Source of the DNA: Gammaproteobacteria bacterium
GTDB lineage: Bacteria; Pseudomonadota; Gammaproteobacteria; Ga0077536
Direction: 5' to 3'
DNA: 64,000 bases
Assembly (NCBI GenBank): GCA_024235015.1
Contig: JACKNG010000001.1
Location: forward strand, 434,001-498,000
Shown piece after piece: positions 25,344-35,245 of this stretch. The translations under genes and the position numbers were made by a program. The stretch's first letter is position 1. The number at the start of each line of letters is the position of its first letter. The notes beneath the pieces are model-generated. The model was given only the letters and a program-made list of their open reading frames with translations, had not been told where the DNA came from and did not search any database.

Positions 25344-26549
25344 ATGTTCGACCGCAACTTCATCGTTCTCGAAATCGCCAACATCCTCGCCGGTCCGGTC
25401 ACCACCATGGCCTTCGCCGAGCTCGGTGCGCGGGTGATCAAACTCGAGAATCCGCATACCCGCGGCGACGCCACGCGCGGCTGGAAGCTCGCCGGCGAAG
25501 CCGACGACAGCGACATCTCCGGCTACTTTTCCTGTGCCAACTGGGGCAAGGAATCGCTCGCCTGCGACTTCACCTGCGCCGCCGGGCGTGACATCGCCCA
25601 TGCCCTGGCCGCGCGCGCCGACATCGTCGTGGTGAGCTTCAAGCCGGGCGACGAGGCCCGCCTCGGGCTCGATTACGCGACCCTGTCGGCACTCAACCCG
25701 CGCCTGATCTACGGCCAGATCAGCGCCTATGGCGGCGACGACCCGCGCCCGGGCTTCGATGCCATCCTGCAGGCCGAGGCCGGTTTCACCTACCTCAACG
25801 GCGAACCCGACGGTCCGCCGACCAAGATGCCGGTGGCCCTCATCGACCTGCTGCTCGCCCACCAACTCAAGGAAGGCCTGCTCCTGGCCCTGCTCAAGCG
25901 CGAGCGCAGCGGCCGGGGATCGCTGGTGACGACCTCGCTGATCGAGGCCGGGGTCGCCTCGCTGGCCAACCAGGCGACCAATTACCTGGTCGGCGGCGTG
26001 GTTCCCCAGCGCATGGGCTCGGAGCATCCCAACATCGTGCCTTACGGTTCCATCCTGGCCTGCGCCGATGGCCGCGAAGTGGTCATCGCGGCGGCGACCG
26101 AACGCCAGTACCGCGAACTGGTCTGTGCCCTCGGCCTGCCCGAGCTGGCCGACGACCCGGCCTACGCCACCGGCCAGCTGCGCGTGCGCAACCGCGACCG
26201 GCTGCTCGCGCGGATCCGCGACCAGGCTGCCACCCTCGCCTCGGCCGACCTCGCCGCCCGCCTGATCGCGGCCAAGGTGCCGTTCGGGTTCGTCAACGAC
26301 ATGGCCGCGGTGTTCGAACAAGCAGGCGCGCGCCGCCTGCTGCTCGAGGCCGCACAGGACGGGCGCCCGCTGCGTGGCGTGCGCACCCTGGCCTTCGGCG
26401 GCGACGCCGTCTCCACCGTCACGCCCACCCCGCCCCCCCATTTCGACCAGCACGCGGAGACCATACTCGGCGGTCTCCTCGGCCTCGACCGGGACGCCAT
26501 CGCGGCGCGACGCGCGGCCGGTGCATTCGGCCCGGCGCCCGCCCGCTGA
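25344..26549 (+). CDS. Family III CoA-transferase (CaiB/BaiF/Frc type)
   Basis: The 401-residue protein moves CoA between carboxylic acids. The N-terminal LEIANILAGPVTTMAFAELGARVIKLENP is the family hallmark, and the conserved Asp is in GFDAILQAEAG. The pieces GDATRGW, NWGKESLACDF and MGSEHPNIVPYGS are also typical. The ATG at 25344 is 89 bp after the divergent nitronate monooxygenase start. No ligase or dehydrogenase follows; the next gene is the large GGDEF/EAL protein. The substrate cannot be inferred. Confidence 0.9.
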   Translation: MFDRNFIVLEIANILAGPVTTMAFAELGARVIKLENPHTRGDATRGWKLAGEADDSDISGYFSCANWGKESLACDFTCAAGRDIAHALAARADIVVVSFKPGDEARLGLDYATLSALNPRLIYGQISAYGGDDPRPGFDAILQAEAGFTYLNGEPDGPPTKMPVALIDLLLAHQLKEGLLLALLKRERSGRGSLVTTSLIEAGVASLANQATNYLVGGVVPQRMGSEHPNIVPYGSILACADGREVVIAAATERQYRELVCALGLPELADDPAYATGQLRVRNRDRLLARIRDQAATLASADLAARLIAAKVPFGFVNDMAAVFEQAGARRLLLEAAQDGRPLRGVRTLAFGGDAVSTVTPTPPPHFDQHAETILGGLLGLDRDAIAARRAAGAFGPAPAR

Positions 26550-26672
26550 TCCGGCCGCACCGGGGCAGCCTATAATCCCTCGCAGTTCAAGTTGTCATGC
26601 CGCCAGGCCGCCATAGGGGACAGCCGTGCCCCGCGCGCGGCCGTTACCAGCCACACGGAGCGATCGCCGCGC

Positions 26673-29600
26673 ATGACAGTGCAGGATCTCGCAGCGGTTC
26701 AATTCGACAGGGAGCGGCCCGAGCGGTCTGGGCACATGGACGACGAAGTTTACGCCGCAGACGATCTGCTCGCCGCCGGATTCGATGCAGTCACCGATGC
26801 CGTGCTACTGCTCGACGGGCACGGCCGCGTGCAGCGCCTGAACCGCGCCGCCAGCGCGCTGCTCGGCATCTCGAGCGCGCAGGCTGCGTCGTGCCCGTGG
26901 TCGGACATCGTCACCTTCGACCCGGCGCTGAGCGAAGCGCCGCCGAGTGCCGACGAGGCCGGCAACCCGCGTCCCGGCGAGTATGCGGTCGCGCTCAGCG
27001 GCGCCGTCAGCGAACCCGGGTTGCGGGTCACGCTGCTGGTCTGGCCGTTGGACGCGCCGGCCCGCGGCAGCATCATGGGGCTGCGCCCGCAGCGCGATCT
27101 CAGCCGGCTCGAGGCCGACCTCGCGCACAGCCGTCACCTGCTGCGCCTGGCCTGTATCCGCGGGCAGGTCGGGTTGTGGGAATGGGACGTCACCACCGAC
27201 CTGGTGCGCGAATCCGGTTACTGGGTCGGCCGCACCCTGCATACGGCCGCCGGCCACGAGAACCCGAGCACCGCGCTCGTTCCCTACCTTCACCCCCACG
27301 ATCGGCGCCAGGCGCGGGACGCCCTGGTCGCCTATCTCAAAGGCGACACCGAGTTCTTCGAGTGCGAGATGCGCCTGCGTGCGCTCGACGGCAACTACCT
27401 GCACTTCCTGGTCCGTGGCCAGGCCCTCGGCCGCGATCTCGACGGCCGCGTGCTGAGCATGGCCGGCACCAACGTCGATTTATCGGCCTACCGCGAACAG
27501 GAAGCCCTGCTCGAGTTCGCCCTGGAAAGCAGCCAGCAGGGCATCTGGGACTGGGATCTCGACCGCCACCGCATCACCGAGCACAACTACTGGCGTCCGG
27601 ACATGGCGCGCTACCGCGTACCCTCGGTGCTGTCGCAAGCGCGCTTCATGGACCTGCTGCCGGCCGACGATCGCGAACGCCTGCGCGAATGCGCCATCAC
27701 CTACCTGCGCGGTGGCACGACCTCGATGGAATGCGAGGTGCGCATCGCGCGCCAGGACGGCACCTGGGGCGAGCTGTTGCTGCGCGGTCGCGCGCTCGAA
27801 CGCGACGACGACGGCCGCGTGCACCGGATCATCGGCACCTATACCGAGATCGGCGCACTCAAGGCCCAGGAGCGCCGCCTGCAACTGGCCCTGGAAAACG
27901 GCCGCCAGGGACTGTTCGAATGGTGGCCGGAGAACGACCGGCTCGATTTCTCGCGCGAGTGGTACGCCATGTTCGGCTACCCGCCCGGGGCGATCGCCTC
28001 GCTGCGGGTCGACCTCCAGCGCATCCTGCACCACGACGACGTCGCCAGTGGTTTCGCCGCCCTGGTGCCGATGCTGCGCGGCGAGCGCGACACTTTCGAG
28101 GTCGAACACCGCCTGCGCCATGCCGACGGTCACTACCTCACGGTGCTCTCACGCGGACGCGTGATCGAACGCGACGCCGCCGGCCGCGCCGTCCGGGTCA
28201 TCGGCACCCATGTCGACGTCAGCGCGCTGAAGGCGACCGAAACCCGCCTGCTGGAATCGCGCAAGCTGCTCGAAACGGTCATCGATGCCTTCCCCCAGCG
28301 GGTGTTCTGGAAGAGCCTGGACGATCACTACCTGGGCGCCAACCGCCGCTTCGCCCGCGATGCCGGCTTCGACTCGCCCGAGCGGCTCATCGGCAAGGCG
28401 GTCGCCGACGTGCCCTGGCCGATCGCCTTCGACGAGATCGCCGCCGACGATCGCCGCCTGCTGGACAGCGGCGAGTCCCACATCACCGTGCGCCGCCCCT
28501 TCCGCACCGTCGCCGGTGAAGAGTTCTGGGCCGAGACGACCAAGGTGCCCATCCTCGATGCCGGCGGCGAGACCATCGGCATCCTCGCCTACTACGACGA
28601 CGTCACCGAGGAGCAGGCGCGCGAGGTGCAGCTGCGCACCGTCGCCGAGGCCCTGACCGGGCACGATCGCGCTCGCCTGCTCGACAACCTGGCCCGGGCC
28701 GCGGCGGAACTCGCCGGTGCCGACTTCGCCTTCATCGGGCGCTGCCAGGACAATCGCGCCAAGCTCGACATCATCGCGCGCTTTCCGGCCGACGGTGTCC
28801 AACTCGAATCGGACTATGGCATCGCCGGGACCCCTTGCGCGCGCAGCCTGGAAGACGGCTTCTACTTTCTCCGCGACGGCGCCCGCGAGCGCTTTCCGGA
28901 CGCCGGCGTGCTGCACGAACTCGACATCGCGGGCTACGCCGGGCGCCAGCTGACAGCGGCCGACGGGCACGCGCTCGGCCTGCTCGTGCTGCTCTTCAAG
29001 CAGGCCAACGCCGACGCCGGCCGCGTGCGCCGGGTCATCGACGTGCTCGAAGCACGCATCACCAGCGAACTCGAACGCGAACTCTCGCTGGCCGAGCTGG
29101 CCGCCAGTGAACAGCGCCTCAACGCGGCCATCGAGGCCGGTGGCCAGGGGGTATGGGAATGGACGCCGCGCAGCGATGCGCTGAACGTCATCGGGCCGTT
29201 CTTCCGCGACCGCGACGTTCGCACCGGGCACGACATCGAAGCCCTGCATCATCCCGACGACCTGCCGCAGATGCGCCGCGTACTGCGCGAGTTTCTCACC
29301 GGACGCACGACGTTCTACGAGTACGAAGCGCGCCTACGCGTGTCCGCCGACAGCTATTGCTGGATGCTGGTGCGCGCGCGTGCCGCCGAACGCGATGCGG
29401 CGCAACGCGTGACCCGGCTGATCGGCACGGTCACCGACATCTCCGCCCTGAAGACGGCACAGGCGACGTCGGAACAGGCCCAGCAGTTCCTCGGCCTCGT
29501 CATCGATACCGTGCCGCAGGCGATCTTCTGGCAGGACCTCGAGTTCCGCTACGGCGGCTGCAACCAGCGTTTCGCCGATCTCGCCGGCGTGGCCGATCCG

Positions 29601-31172
29601 CAGGACCTGGTCGGCCGCACCGATGACGACCTGTGGTGGGCCGAACACGCCCGCCAGTTCCACGAAGCCGACCGCCGCCTGCTCGACGGCGAAGTCCGCC
29701 AGCAACGCTTCGAGAACGAGATCCGGCGCCCGGGGCGCGAACCCGGCTGGTACGAGACGACCAAGGTCGCCATGCGCGATGCCGACGGTCACATCATCGG
29801 CATCCTCGGCGCCATCCACGACATCACCACGCGCAAACGTGCCGAGGACGCCGCCCGCCACCTGGCGCGTTTCGATCCCCTGACCAACCTGCCCAACCGA
29901 CGCTATTTCGCCGAACGGCTCGAGACCAGCCTGGCCGCGGCGGCGCGCCACCTGCGCATGGGCGCGCTGTTGTTCATCGACCTCGACCAGTTCAAGCAGA
30001 TCAACGACACCCTCGGCCACTCGGTCGGTGATTCGTTGCTGCAGGCCGTCGCCGAGCGCCTGCGCAACGTCACCCGCCAGGAAGACACGGTGGCACGCCT
30101 GGGCGGCGACGAGTTCGTCGTCTTGTTACCGGAAGTAGCGGCCGACCTCGAGGCCTGTGCGCGCCAGGCGCAGACCGTGGCCGAGAAGATCCACAGCTCG
30201 CTCGGCCAGCCGTTCCAGTTCGATCACCACCAGTTCCACATCACGCCGACCATCGGTATCTCGCTGTTTCCCGAGGGCAACAAGAGCGTCGACGACGTGC
30301 TCAAGGAAGCCGACACCGCCATGTACAACGGCAAGGCGGCCGGGCGGAACGTCACCCGCTTCTTCCGCCGCGAGATGGAAGAGGCGGCGCAGGCGCGCCT
30401 GCGCATCGAGGGCGACCTGCGCCGTGCGATCGTGCGGCGCGAGTTCGAACTCGCCTTCCAGCCGCAGGTCGACCGCGTCGGCGAAGTCACCGGCGCCGAG
30501 GTCCTGCTGCGCTGGCGACATCCCGAGCGCGGCATGATCCCGCCCGGCGAGTTCATCCCCATCGCCGAGGAACGCGGCCTCATCGTCGACATCGGGCGCT
30601 GGGTACTCGATGCCGCCTTCGACAGCTTCCGGCGCTGGACCGACGACGGCAGCATCGACCTCGACGAACTGGCCATCAACGTCAGTTCGCGACAGTTCCG
30701 CTCGGACGATTTCGTCGCCGACGTCGAACGCCTGCTGGTGTTGCACCGCATCCCGCCGCACCGCATCGTGTTCGAGATCACCGAGAGCACGGTGGTCGAG
30801 GACGTCGAGGCCACCATCGAGATCATGGAGCGCCTGCGCCGGGTCGGCATCCGTTTCGCCATCGACGACTTCGGTATCGGCTATTCCTCGCTGTCCTACC
30901 TCAAGCGCCTGCCCATCGACCAGCTCAAGATCGACCGCTCCTTCATTGCCGACATCGGCCGCGACAACAACGACGAGGTGATCTGCCAGACCATCGTCGC
31001 CATGAGCCAGCACCTGCGGTTGCAGACCATCGCCGAGGGGGTCGAGACGCGCGAGCAGTACAATTTCCTGTCGCGCCTGCGTTGCAACGGTTACCAGGGT
31101 TACCTGTTCCTGCGCCCGTCGTCGGAGCAGGAATTCCTCGACTACTGCCGACACACGCAGGCGATGGCCTGA
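26673..31172 (+). CDS. Multi-PAS/GAF diguanylate cyclase-phosphodiesterase (GGDEF-EAL)
   Basis: This 1499-residue cyclic-di-GMP protein has about seven PAS-type modules (near residues 35-135, 160-275, 285-395, 405-520, 535-645, 815-925 and 940-1055). A GAF-like domain lies at about 665-800, GGDEF at 1065-1230 and EAL at 1245-1495. GGDEF is intact at 1144-1148 with an RQED inhibitory site five residues before it. The EAL domain reads EVL at the signature, but the other catalytic blocks are present (NVSSRQ, ITEST, DDFGIGYSS, DRSF, AEGVET). No TM segment is seen, so it is a cytosolic multi-input sensor. I start at ATG 26673; upstream frames are unmatched. Confidence 0.93.
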   Translation: MTVQDLAAVQFDRERPERSGHMDDEVYAADDLLAAGFDAVTDAVLLLDGHGRVQRLNRAASALLGISSAQAASCPWSDIVTFDPALSEAPPSADEAGNPRPGEYAVALSGAVSEPGLRVTLLVWPLDAPARGSIMGLRPQRDLSRLEADLAHSRHLLRLACIRGQVGLWEWDVTTDLVRESGYWVGRTLHTAAGHENPSTALVPYLHPHDRRQARDALVAYLKGDTEFFECEMRLRALDGNYLHFLVRGQALGRDLDGRVLSMAGTNVDLSAYREQEALLEFALESSQQGIWDWDLDRHRITEHNYWRPDMARYRVPSVLSQARFMDLLPADDRERLRECAITYLRGGTTSMECEVRIARQDGTWGELLLRGRALERDDDGRVHRIIGTYTEIGALKAQERRLQLALENGRQGLFEWWPENDRLDFSREWYAMFGYPPGAIASLRVDLQRILHHDDVASGFAALVPMLRGERDTFEVEHRLRHADGHYLTVLSRGRVIERDAAGRAVRVIGTHVDVSALKATETRLLESRKLLETVIDAFPQRVFWKSLDDHYLGANRRFARDAGFDSPERLIGKAVADVPWPIAFDEIAADDRRLLDSGESHITVRRPFRTVAGEEFWAETTKVPILDAGGETIGILAYYDDVTEEQAREVQLRTVAEALTGHDRARLLDNLARAAAELAGADFAFIGRCQDNRAKLDIIARFPADGVQLESDYGIAGTPCARSLEDGFYFLRDGARERFPDAGVLHELDIAGYAGRQLTAADGHALGLLVLLFKQANADAGRVRRVIDVLEARITSELERELSLAELAASEQRLNAAIEAGGQGVWEWTPRSDALNVIGPFFRDRDVRTGHDIEALHHPDDLPQMRRVLREFLTGRTTFYEYEARLRVSADSYCWMLVRARAAERDAAQRVTRLIGTVTDISALKTAQATSEQAQQFLGLVIDTVPQAIFWQDLEFRYGGCNQRFADLAGVADPQDLVGRTDDDLWWAEHARQFHEADRRLLDGEVRQQRFENEIRRPGREPGWYETTKVAMRDADGHIIGILGAIHDITTRKRAEDAARHLARFDPLTNLPNRRYFAERLETSLAAAARHLRMGALLFIDLDQFKQINDTLGHSVGDSLLQAVAERLRNVTRQEDTVARLGGDEFVVLLPEVAADLEACARQAQTVAEKIHSSLGQPFQFDHHQFHITPTIGISLFPEGNKSVDDVLKEADTAMYNGKAAGRNVTRFFRREMEEAAQARLRIEGDLRRAIVRREFELAFQPQVDRVGEVTGAEVLLRWRHPERGMIPPGEFIPIAEERGLIVDIGRWVLDAAFDSFRRWTDDGSIDLDELAINVSSRQFRSDDFVADVERLLVLHRIPPHRIVFEITESTVVEDVEATIEIMERLRRVGIRFAIDDFGIGYSSLSYLKRLPIDQLKIDRSFIADIGRDNNDEVICQTIVAMSQHLRLQTIAEGVETREQYNFLSRLRCNGYQGYLFLRPSSEQEFLDYCRHTQAMA

Positions 31173-31329
31173 GGCCGGGTCACGCCGGCACGCCTCGAAC
31201 CGGCCCGCCCACGCACGGCGTCGTCGCCACCCCGGAGGCTCCCCGCCATCACCGCGGCGGTCGCCGCCTGCCGCGCAGGCCCCGAAATCGGCCACAATGA
31301 CGGCCCCAATCGTCGTCGCCGAGGTTGTC

Positions 31330-32316
31330 ATGACCGACCTGCTCGATCGCCTTCGTAATGCCGTCCCGGTATGGAGCGCCGGCATGGGCGGCGGCCTCGC
31401 CGGCCCGCAACTGGCCGCCGCGGTGAGCGAGGCCGGCGGCTTCGGCGTCCTCGGCGTCGGCGGTGGCCTGCCGCGCGCCGCGGTACTCGAACTCGTCAGT
31501 GCGACCCGCGCCCTGACCAGCCGCGCCTTCGGCGCCAATGTCATCCTGCCGATGTCGGACGGCGAAGACATCGCGGCCTGCTTCGACGCCCGCGTCGACG
31601 TGCTCGTGCTGTTCTGGGGCGACCCCCAGCCCTACGTCGCCGACGCCCACCGTCGCGGCATGTTCGTCGTCGCCCAGTGCGGCGGCCCCGAGGATGCCGT
31701 GGCGGCGGCCGATGCCGGGGTCGACGCGGTGATGGTCCAGGGCACCGAGGCCGGTGGGCACGTCAAGGCGCTCGCGCCCCTCGCCGAGACGGTGCCGGCG
31801 GCCGTGCGCGCCCTCGGTCGCCGCGTGCCGGTCATCGCCGCCGGCGGCCTGGCCACCGGCGCCGACGTCGCCACGGCGCTCGGCTACGGCGCCCGCGCGG
31901 CATCGCTCGGCACCCGCTTCCTGGCCAGCACCGAGGCTGCCGCGGTCGACGCCTACAAGGCCCGCGTGGTCGCTGCCCGCGCCGCCGACACCGTGTTCAC
32001 CGACTTGTTCGACATCGGCTGGCCGCGGGCCAATCACCGCGTGCTGCGCAACACCACCTACACCGCCTGGGAGGCAGCCGGTCGCCCCGCCCCGGGGGCG
32101 CGCCCGGGCGAGGGCGAGGAAATCGGTACAATCCCCGCCGGCGCCGAGCGCGTGCCCCTGCCGCGCTACGCCGTCATGCCGCCGATGAGCGGATTCGAGG
32201 GTGACCTCGAGGCCGCCGCCCTGTACGCCGGCGAATCGGTCGAGCGCATCGACGCCGTGGTGCCAGCGGCCGAGCTCGTCACGCGCCTGCTGGACGAACT
32301 GCGGGCGGCGTCGTGA
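31330..32316 (+). CDS. Nitronate monooxygenase-family FMN enzyme
   Basis: The 328-residue 2-nitropropane dioxygenase-like TIM barrel starts PVWSAGMGGGLAGPQLAAAVSEAGGFGVLG. VMVQGTEAGGHVKA and PVIAAGGLATGADVATALGYGARAASLGTRFLAS form the FMN-binding and phosphate-binding loops. It is a distant paralogue of the protein at 24274-25254. ATG 31330 has GAGG 6 bp upstream; an ATG at 31297 is possible but less well placed. The next gene, an acyl-CoA ligase, lies 146 bp downstream on the same strand, so an operon is uncertain. Confidence 0.88.
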   Translation: MTDLLDRLRNAVPVWSAGMGGGLAGPQLAAAVSEAGGFGVLGVGGGLPRAAVLELVSATRALTSRAFGANVILPMSDGEDIAACFDARVDVLVLFWGDPQPYVADAHRRGMFVVAQCGGPEDAVAAADAGVDAVMVQGTEAGGHVKALAPLAETVPAAVRALGRRVPVIAAGGLATGADVATALGYGARAASLGTRFLASTEAAAVDAYKARVVAARAADTVFTDLFDIGWPRANHRVLRNTTYTAWEAAGRPAPGARPGEGEEIGTIPAGAERVPLPRYAVMPPMSGFEGDLEAAALYAGESVERIDAVVPAAELVTRLLDELRAAS

Positions 32317-32462
32317 CCCGCCGCGGCGCCGGGCCTGCGCGCCTGCGGGGCCGGATATAGTTCACGATGGCGCCCGGCGCGCGAGCACCGGCAAGCGCAC
32401 GCACGAACTGCGCGGACCTGCGCCGTCCGCCTGACAAGGATCACGAGAAGACCGGAAACATC

Positions 32463-34019
32463 ATGCGAGTCACCCAACCCCTGCAGCGCAACCTGCAACA
32501 GATCCCCCACGACATCGCCACCATCGACGGCGAGCGCCGCCGCACCTGGGCCGAGTTCGTCGACCGCGTGGCGCGCCTTGCCGGCGGCCTGCGCGGCCTC
32601 GGCGTCGCGCCGGGCGACCGGGTCGCCGTCATCGGCCTCAACTCGGATCGACACATGGAGGTGTTCTTCGCCGTGCCGTGGGCCGGCGCCGTGATCGTGC
32701 CCACCAACTACCGCTGGTCGGCGCCGGAGATCGCGTTCTCGCTCAACGACTCGGGCACCCGCGTGTTGTTCATCGATCACACCTTCTGGCCGCTGGTCGC
32801 CGAGCTGCGCGCCCTGGTCGACCATCCGTTGACGGTGATCTGCATCGACGCCGCATTGGAAGGTCACGACGCGGTACACGACGACCTCGTCGCCGCGCAC
32901 GCGCCGCTCGAGGAACACGTCAACGAATCGACGTCACTGTCCGGCATCTTCTACACCGGCGGCACCACCGGGCGTTCCAAGGGCGTCATGCTGACCCACG
33001 GCAACCACGTCGCCAACACCCTGCAGTTCGCCGCCATGATCAGCTTCGGCGCCGACATCTGCTACCTGCACGCGGCGCCGATGTTCCACATTGCCGACGC
33101 CCTGTACATCTACCTGGTCACCCACCTCGGCGGCCGCCACGTGTTCATCCCGCGCTTCGAACCGGCTGCCTGCGCCGCGGCCATGCAGGAACACGGCGTC
33201 ACCGACACCATCCTCGTGCCGACCATGATCCAGATGCTGCTGGAACAGAAGGGCTTCGCCGATTTCGACCTCTCGCGGCTCGAACGCCTCTACTACGGCG
33301 CCTCGCCGATGCCCGAAGCGGTGGCCGTCGACCTCATCGGCAAATTGCCGCACGTCGCCGCCTACCAGCTCTACGGCCAGACCGAGTCGGCACCGCTGCT
33401 GACCGCCCTCGACTCGCGTTTTCACGTCACCGAGGGCCCGCTCGCCGGCCGCCTGCGTTCGGCCGGGCGCGCCGTGCCGGCAGTCGAGATCCGCATCGTC
33501 GACGAAAACGACGTCGAGGTGCCGCGTGGCCAGGTCGGCGAGATCGTGGTGCGCGGCCCGAACATCATGAAAGGTTACTGGGGCCGCGACGATCTCACCG
33601 CCGAGGCCCTGCGCGGTGGCTGGCTGCACACCGGCGACGCCGCCTACATGGACGAGGGCGGCTTCATCTTCATCAGCGATCGGCTGAAGGACATGATCAT
33701 CTCGGGCGGTGAGAACGTCTATTCGACCGAAGTCGAGAACGCGCTCTACCAGCATCCCGACGTCGCCCAGGTCGCCGTCATCGGCGTGCCGGACGAGAAA
33801 TGGGGCGAACGGGTGCATGCGGTGGTCGTGCCGCGCGAAGGTGCAAATCCCGATCCCAAGGATCTCATGGCCTTCTGCCGCAGCCTCATCGCCGACTACA
33901 AGTGCCCGCGCTCGGTGAGCTTCCGCGACGAGCCGCTGCCGCTCTCGGGTGCCGGCAAGGTGCTCAAGACGGAACTGCGCAAGCCGTTCTGGAGCGGCCG
34001 CGACCGCCAGGTCAACTGA
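32463..34019 (+). CDS. Acyl-CoA ligase / AMP-binding enzyme
   Basis: The 518-residue ANL-superfamily adenylating enzyme activates a carboxylic acid to its CoA thioester. The P-loop-like motif is FYTGGTTGRSKG, the adenine-binding motif YGQTES, the hinge GWLHTGD and the C-terminal catalytic Lys is in GAGKVLKTELRK. The overall layout resembles fatty or aromatic acid ligases of medium length. The ATG at 32463 begins at the family N-terminus. It is followed by a palindromic repeat (34044-34093) and the convergent DAHP synthase gene. The acid substrate is unknown. Confidence 0.92.
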   Translation: MRVTQPLQRNLQQIPHDIATIDGERRRTWAEFVDRVARLAGGLRGLGVAPGDRVAVIGLNSDRHMEVFFAVPWAGAVIVPTNYRWSAPEIAFSLNDSGTRVLFIDHTFWPLVAELRALVDHPLTVICIDAALEGHDAVHDDLVAAHAPLEEHVNESTSLSGIFYTGGTTGRSKGVMLTHGNHVANTLQFAAMISFGADICYLHAAPMFHIADALYIYLVTHLGGRHVFIPRFEPAACAAAMQEHGVTDTILVPTMIQMLLEQKGFADFDLSRLERLYYGASPMPEAVAVDLIGKLPHVAAYQLYGQTESAPLLTALDSRFHVTEGPLAGRLRSAGRAVPAVEIRIVDENDVEVPRGQVGEIVVRGPNIMKGYWGRDDLTAEALRGGWLHTGDAAYMDEGGFIFISDRLKDMIISGGENVYSTEVENALYQHPDVAQVAVIGVPDEKWGERVHAVVVPREGANPDPKDLMAFCRSLIADYKCPRSVSFRDEPLPLSGAGKVLKTELRKPFWSGRDRQVN

Positions 34020-34043
34020 GCCGGCACGGCCCGCGCACATCAT

Positions 34044-34093
34044 GGTGACAGTATACTTTTCGGCCGTGCGCGGCCGAAAAATATACTGTCACC
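34044..34093. repeat. Intergenic palindrome, copy 3
   Basis: The arms 34044-34066 and 34071-34093 are complementary over 23 bp with one mismatch (A for G at 34081, in AAAAATATAC) and a 4-nt loop TGCG. The core GGTGACAGTATACTTTTCGG matches copies 2 and 4. It fills most of the 83 bp between the convergent acyl-CoA ligase and DAHP synthase genes. It could act as a bidirectional transcript-end hairpin but has no clear T-run. Confidence 0.9.
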
Positions 34094-34102
34094 CTATCCC
34101 GC

Positions 34103-35149
34103 TCAGCCGAACAGCTCGCGCAGCAACGCCTCGGTTTCGGCCCAGCCCATGCAGGCATCGGTGATCGACACGCCGTAGCGCAAGGCCTCGCGCACAAGCG
34201 GCTGGTTGCCGGCTTCGAGGTGGCTCTCCAGCATCAGCCCGACGATGCCCTGGCGCCCCGCGACGCGCTGCGCCATCACCGCGCGGGCGACGAGCGGCTG
34301 GCGCGCGGGGTTCTTGGCCGAATTGCCGTGACTGCAGTCGACCATCACCGCCGTGGGCAGGCCGGCCGCGCCGAGTTCGGCCACGGCGGCCTCGACCTGG
34401 GCGGCTTCGTAGTTGGGCTCGCGCCCGCCGCGCAGGATGAGGTGGACATCGGCGTTACCGCGCGTGCGCACGACCGCCGTGCGCCCCTGGCCGTCGATGC
34501 CGAGAAAATGATGCGCGGTGCGTGCCGCCTGCATCGCCTGCACGGCGATGGTCACGCTGCCATCGGTACCGTTCTTGAACCCGCACGGCGCCGACAGGCC
34601 GCTGGCCATCTCGCGGTGGGTCTGCGACTCGGTGGTGCGGGCGCCGATCGCGTACCAGCTGATGAGGTCACCGAGGTACTGCGGCACGATGGGATCGAGT
34701 GCCTCGGTCGCGGCCGGCATGCCGGCCTCGGCCAGTTCGACGAGGAAACTGCGCGCCAGGGTCAGGCCCGACTCGATGTCGAAGCTGTCGTCGAGCCGCG
34801 GGTCGTTGATCAGCCCCTTCCAGCCGGTGGTCGTGCGCGGCTTCTCGAAATAGACGCGCATGACGATGAACACGCGTTCGGCGAGTGCGGCGGCGAGTTC
34901 GCGCAGGCGGGCGAGGTACTCGCGGCCGGCCGCGAGGTCGTGGATCGAGCACGGCCCGACCACCACCAGGGCGCGCGGATCGCGCCCGGCCAGGATGTTG
35001 GCGACGGCGGCACGCGAACGCGCGACGAATATCCCGGCCTCGGCCGCGAGCGGCAGGCGCCGGTGAAGATCGGCCGGCGACGGCAGCGGGGTCAGCGAGA
35101 CGACGTTCTGGTTTTCGAGCTGGCAGGCATCGTTGAGGGCTGTGGACAT
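34103..35149 (-). CDS. aroG: 3-deoxy-7-phosphoheptulonate synthase (DAHP synthase, class I)
   Basis: The 348-residue first enzyme of the shikimate pathway condenses phosphoenolpyruvate and erythrose 4-phosphate. Motifs are VVGPCSIHD, MRVYFEKPRTT-type block (RVYFEKPRTTTGWKG), SGLSAPCGFKNGTDG and VDCSHGNSAKN, the last with the metal-binding His. The length equals that of E. coli AroF/G/H (about 350). Feedback specificity (Phe, Tyr or Trp) cannot be read here. The start is at ATG 35149; an ATG at 35155 would add MT. A very long open frame continuing upstream on this strand is an artefact of composition. It is divergent from a luciferase-like gene. Confidence 0.94.
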   Translation of the reverse strand: MSTALNDACQLENQNVVSLTPLPSPADLHRRLPLAAEAGIFVARSRAAVANILAGRDPRALVVVGPCSIHDLAAGREYLARLRELAAALAERVFIVMRVYFEKPRTTTGWKGLINDPRLDDSFDIESGLTLARSFLVELAEAGMPAATEALDPIVPQYLGDLISWYAIGARTTESQTHREMASGLSAPCGFKNGTDGSVTIAVQAMQAARTAHHFLGIDGQGRTAVVRTRGNADVHLILRGGREPNYEAAQVEAAVAELGAAGLPTAVMVDCSHGNSAKNPARQPLVARAVMAQRVAGRQGIVGLMLESHLEAGNQPLVREALRYGVSITDACMGWAETEALLRELFG

Positions 35150-35245
35150 GGTCATTTCCGGAGCGACGACCCGGGCGGGTCCTGTGGCAACATGGGCGGC
35201 GATCATAACCCGCGCCCCCCGCGCGCGCCGCACCAGGGAGTCCGC

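Noticed and set aside
26610..26632. GGGGACAGCCGTGCCCC as a fifth member of the palindrome family
   Set aside because: It shares only GGGGACAG and has neither the GTATAC core nor a matching right arm.
34044..34093. The palindromes as ordinary rho-independent terminators
   Set aside because: None has a T-run after the stem, one lies in a divergent promoter region, and their core sequence is conserved beyond what a terminator needs.
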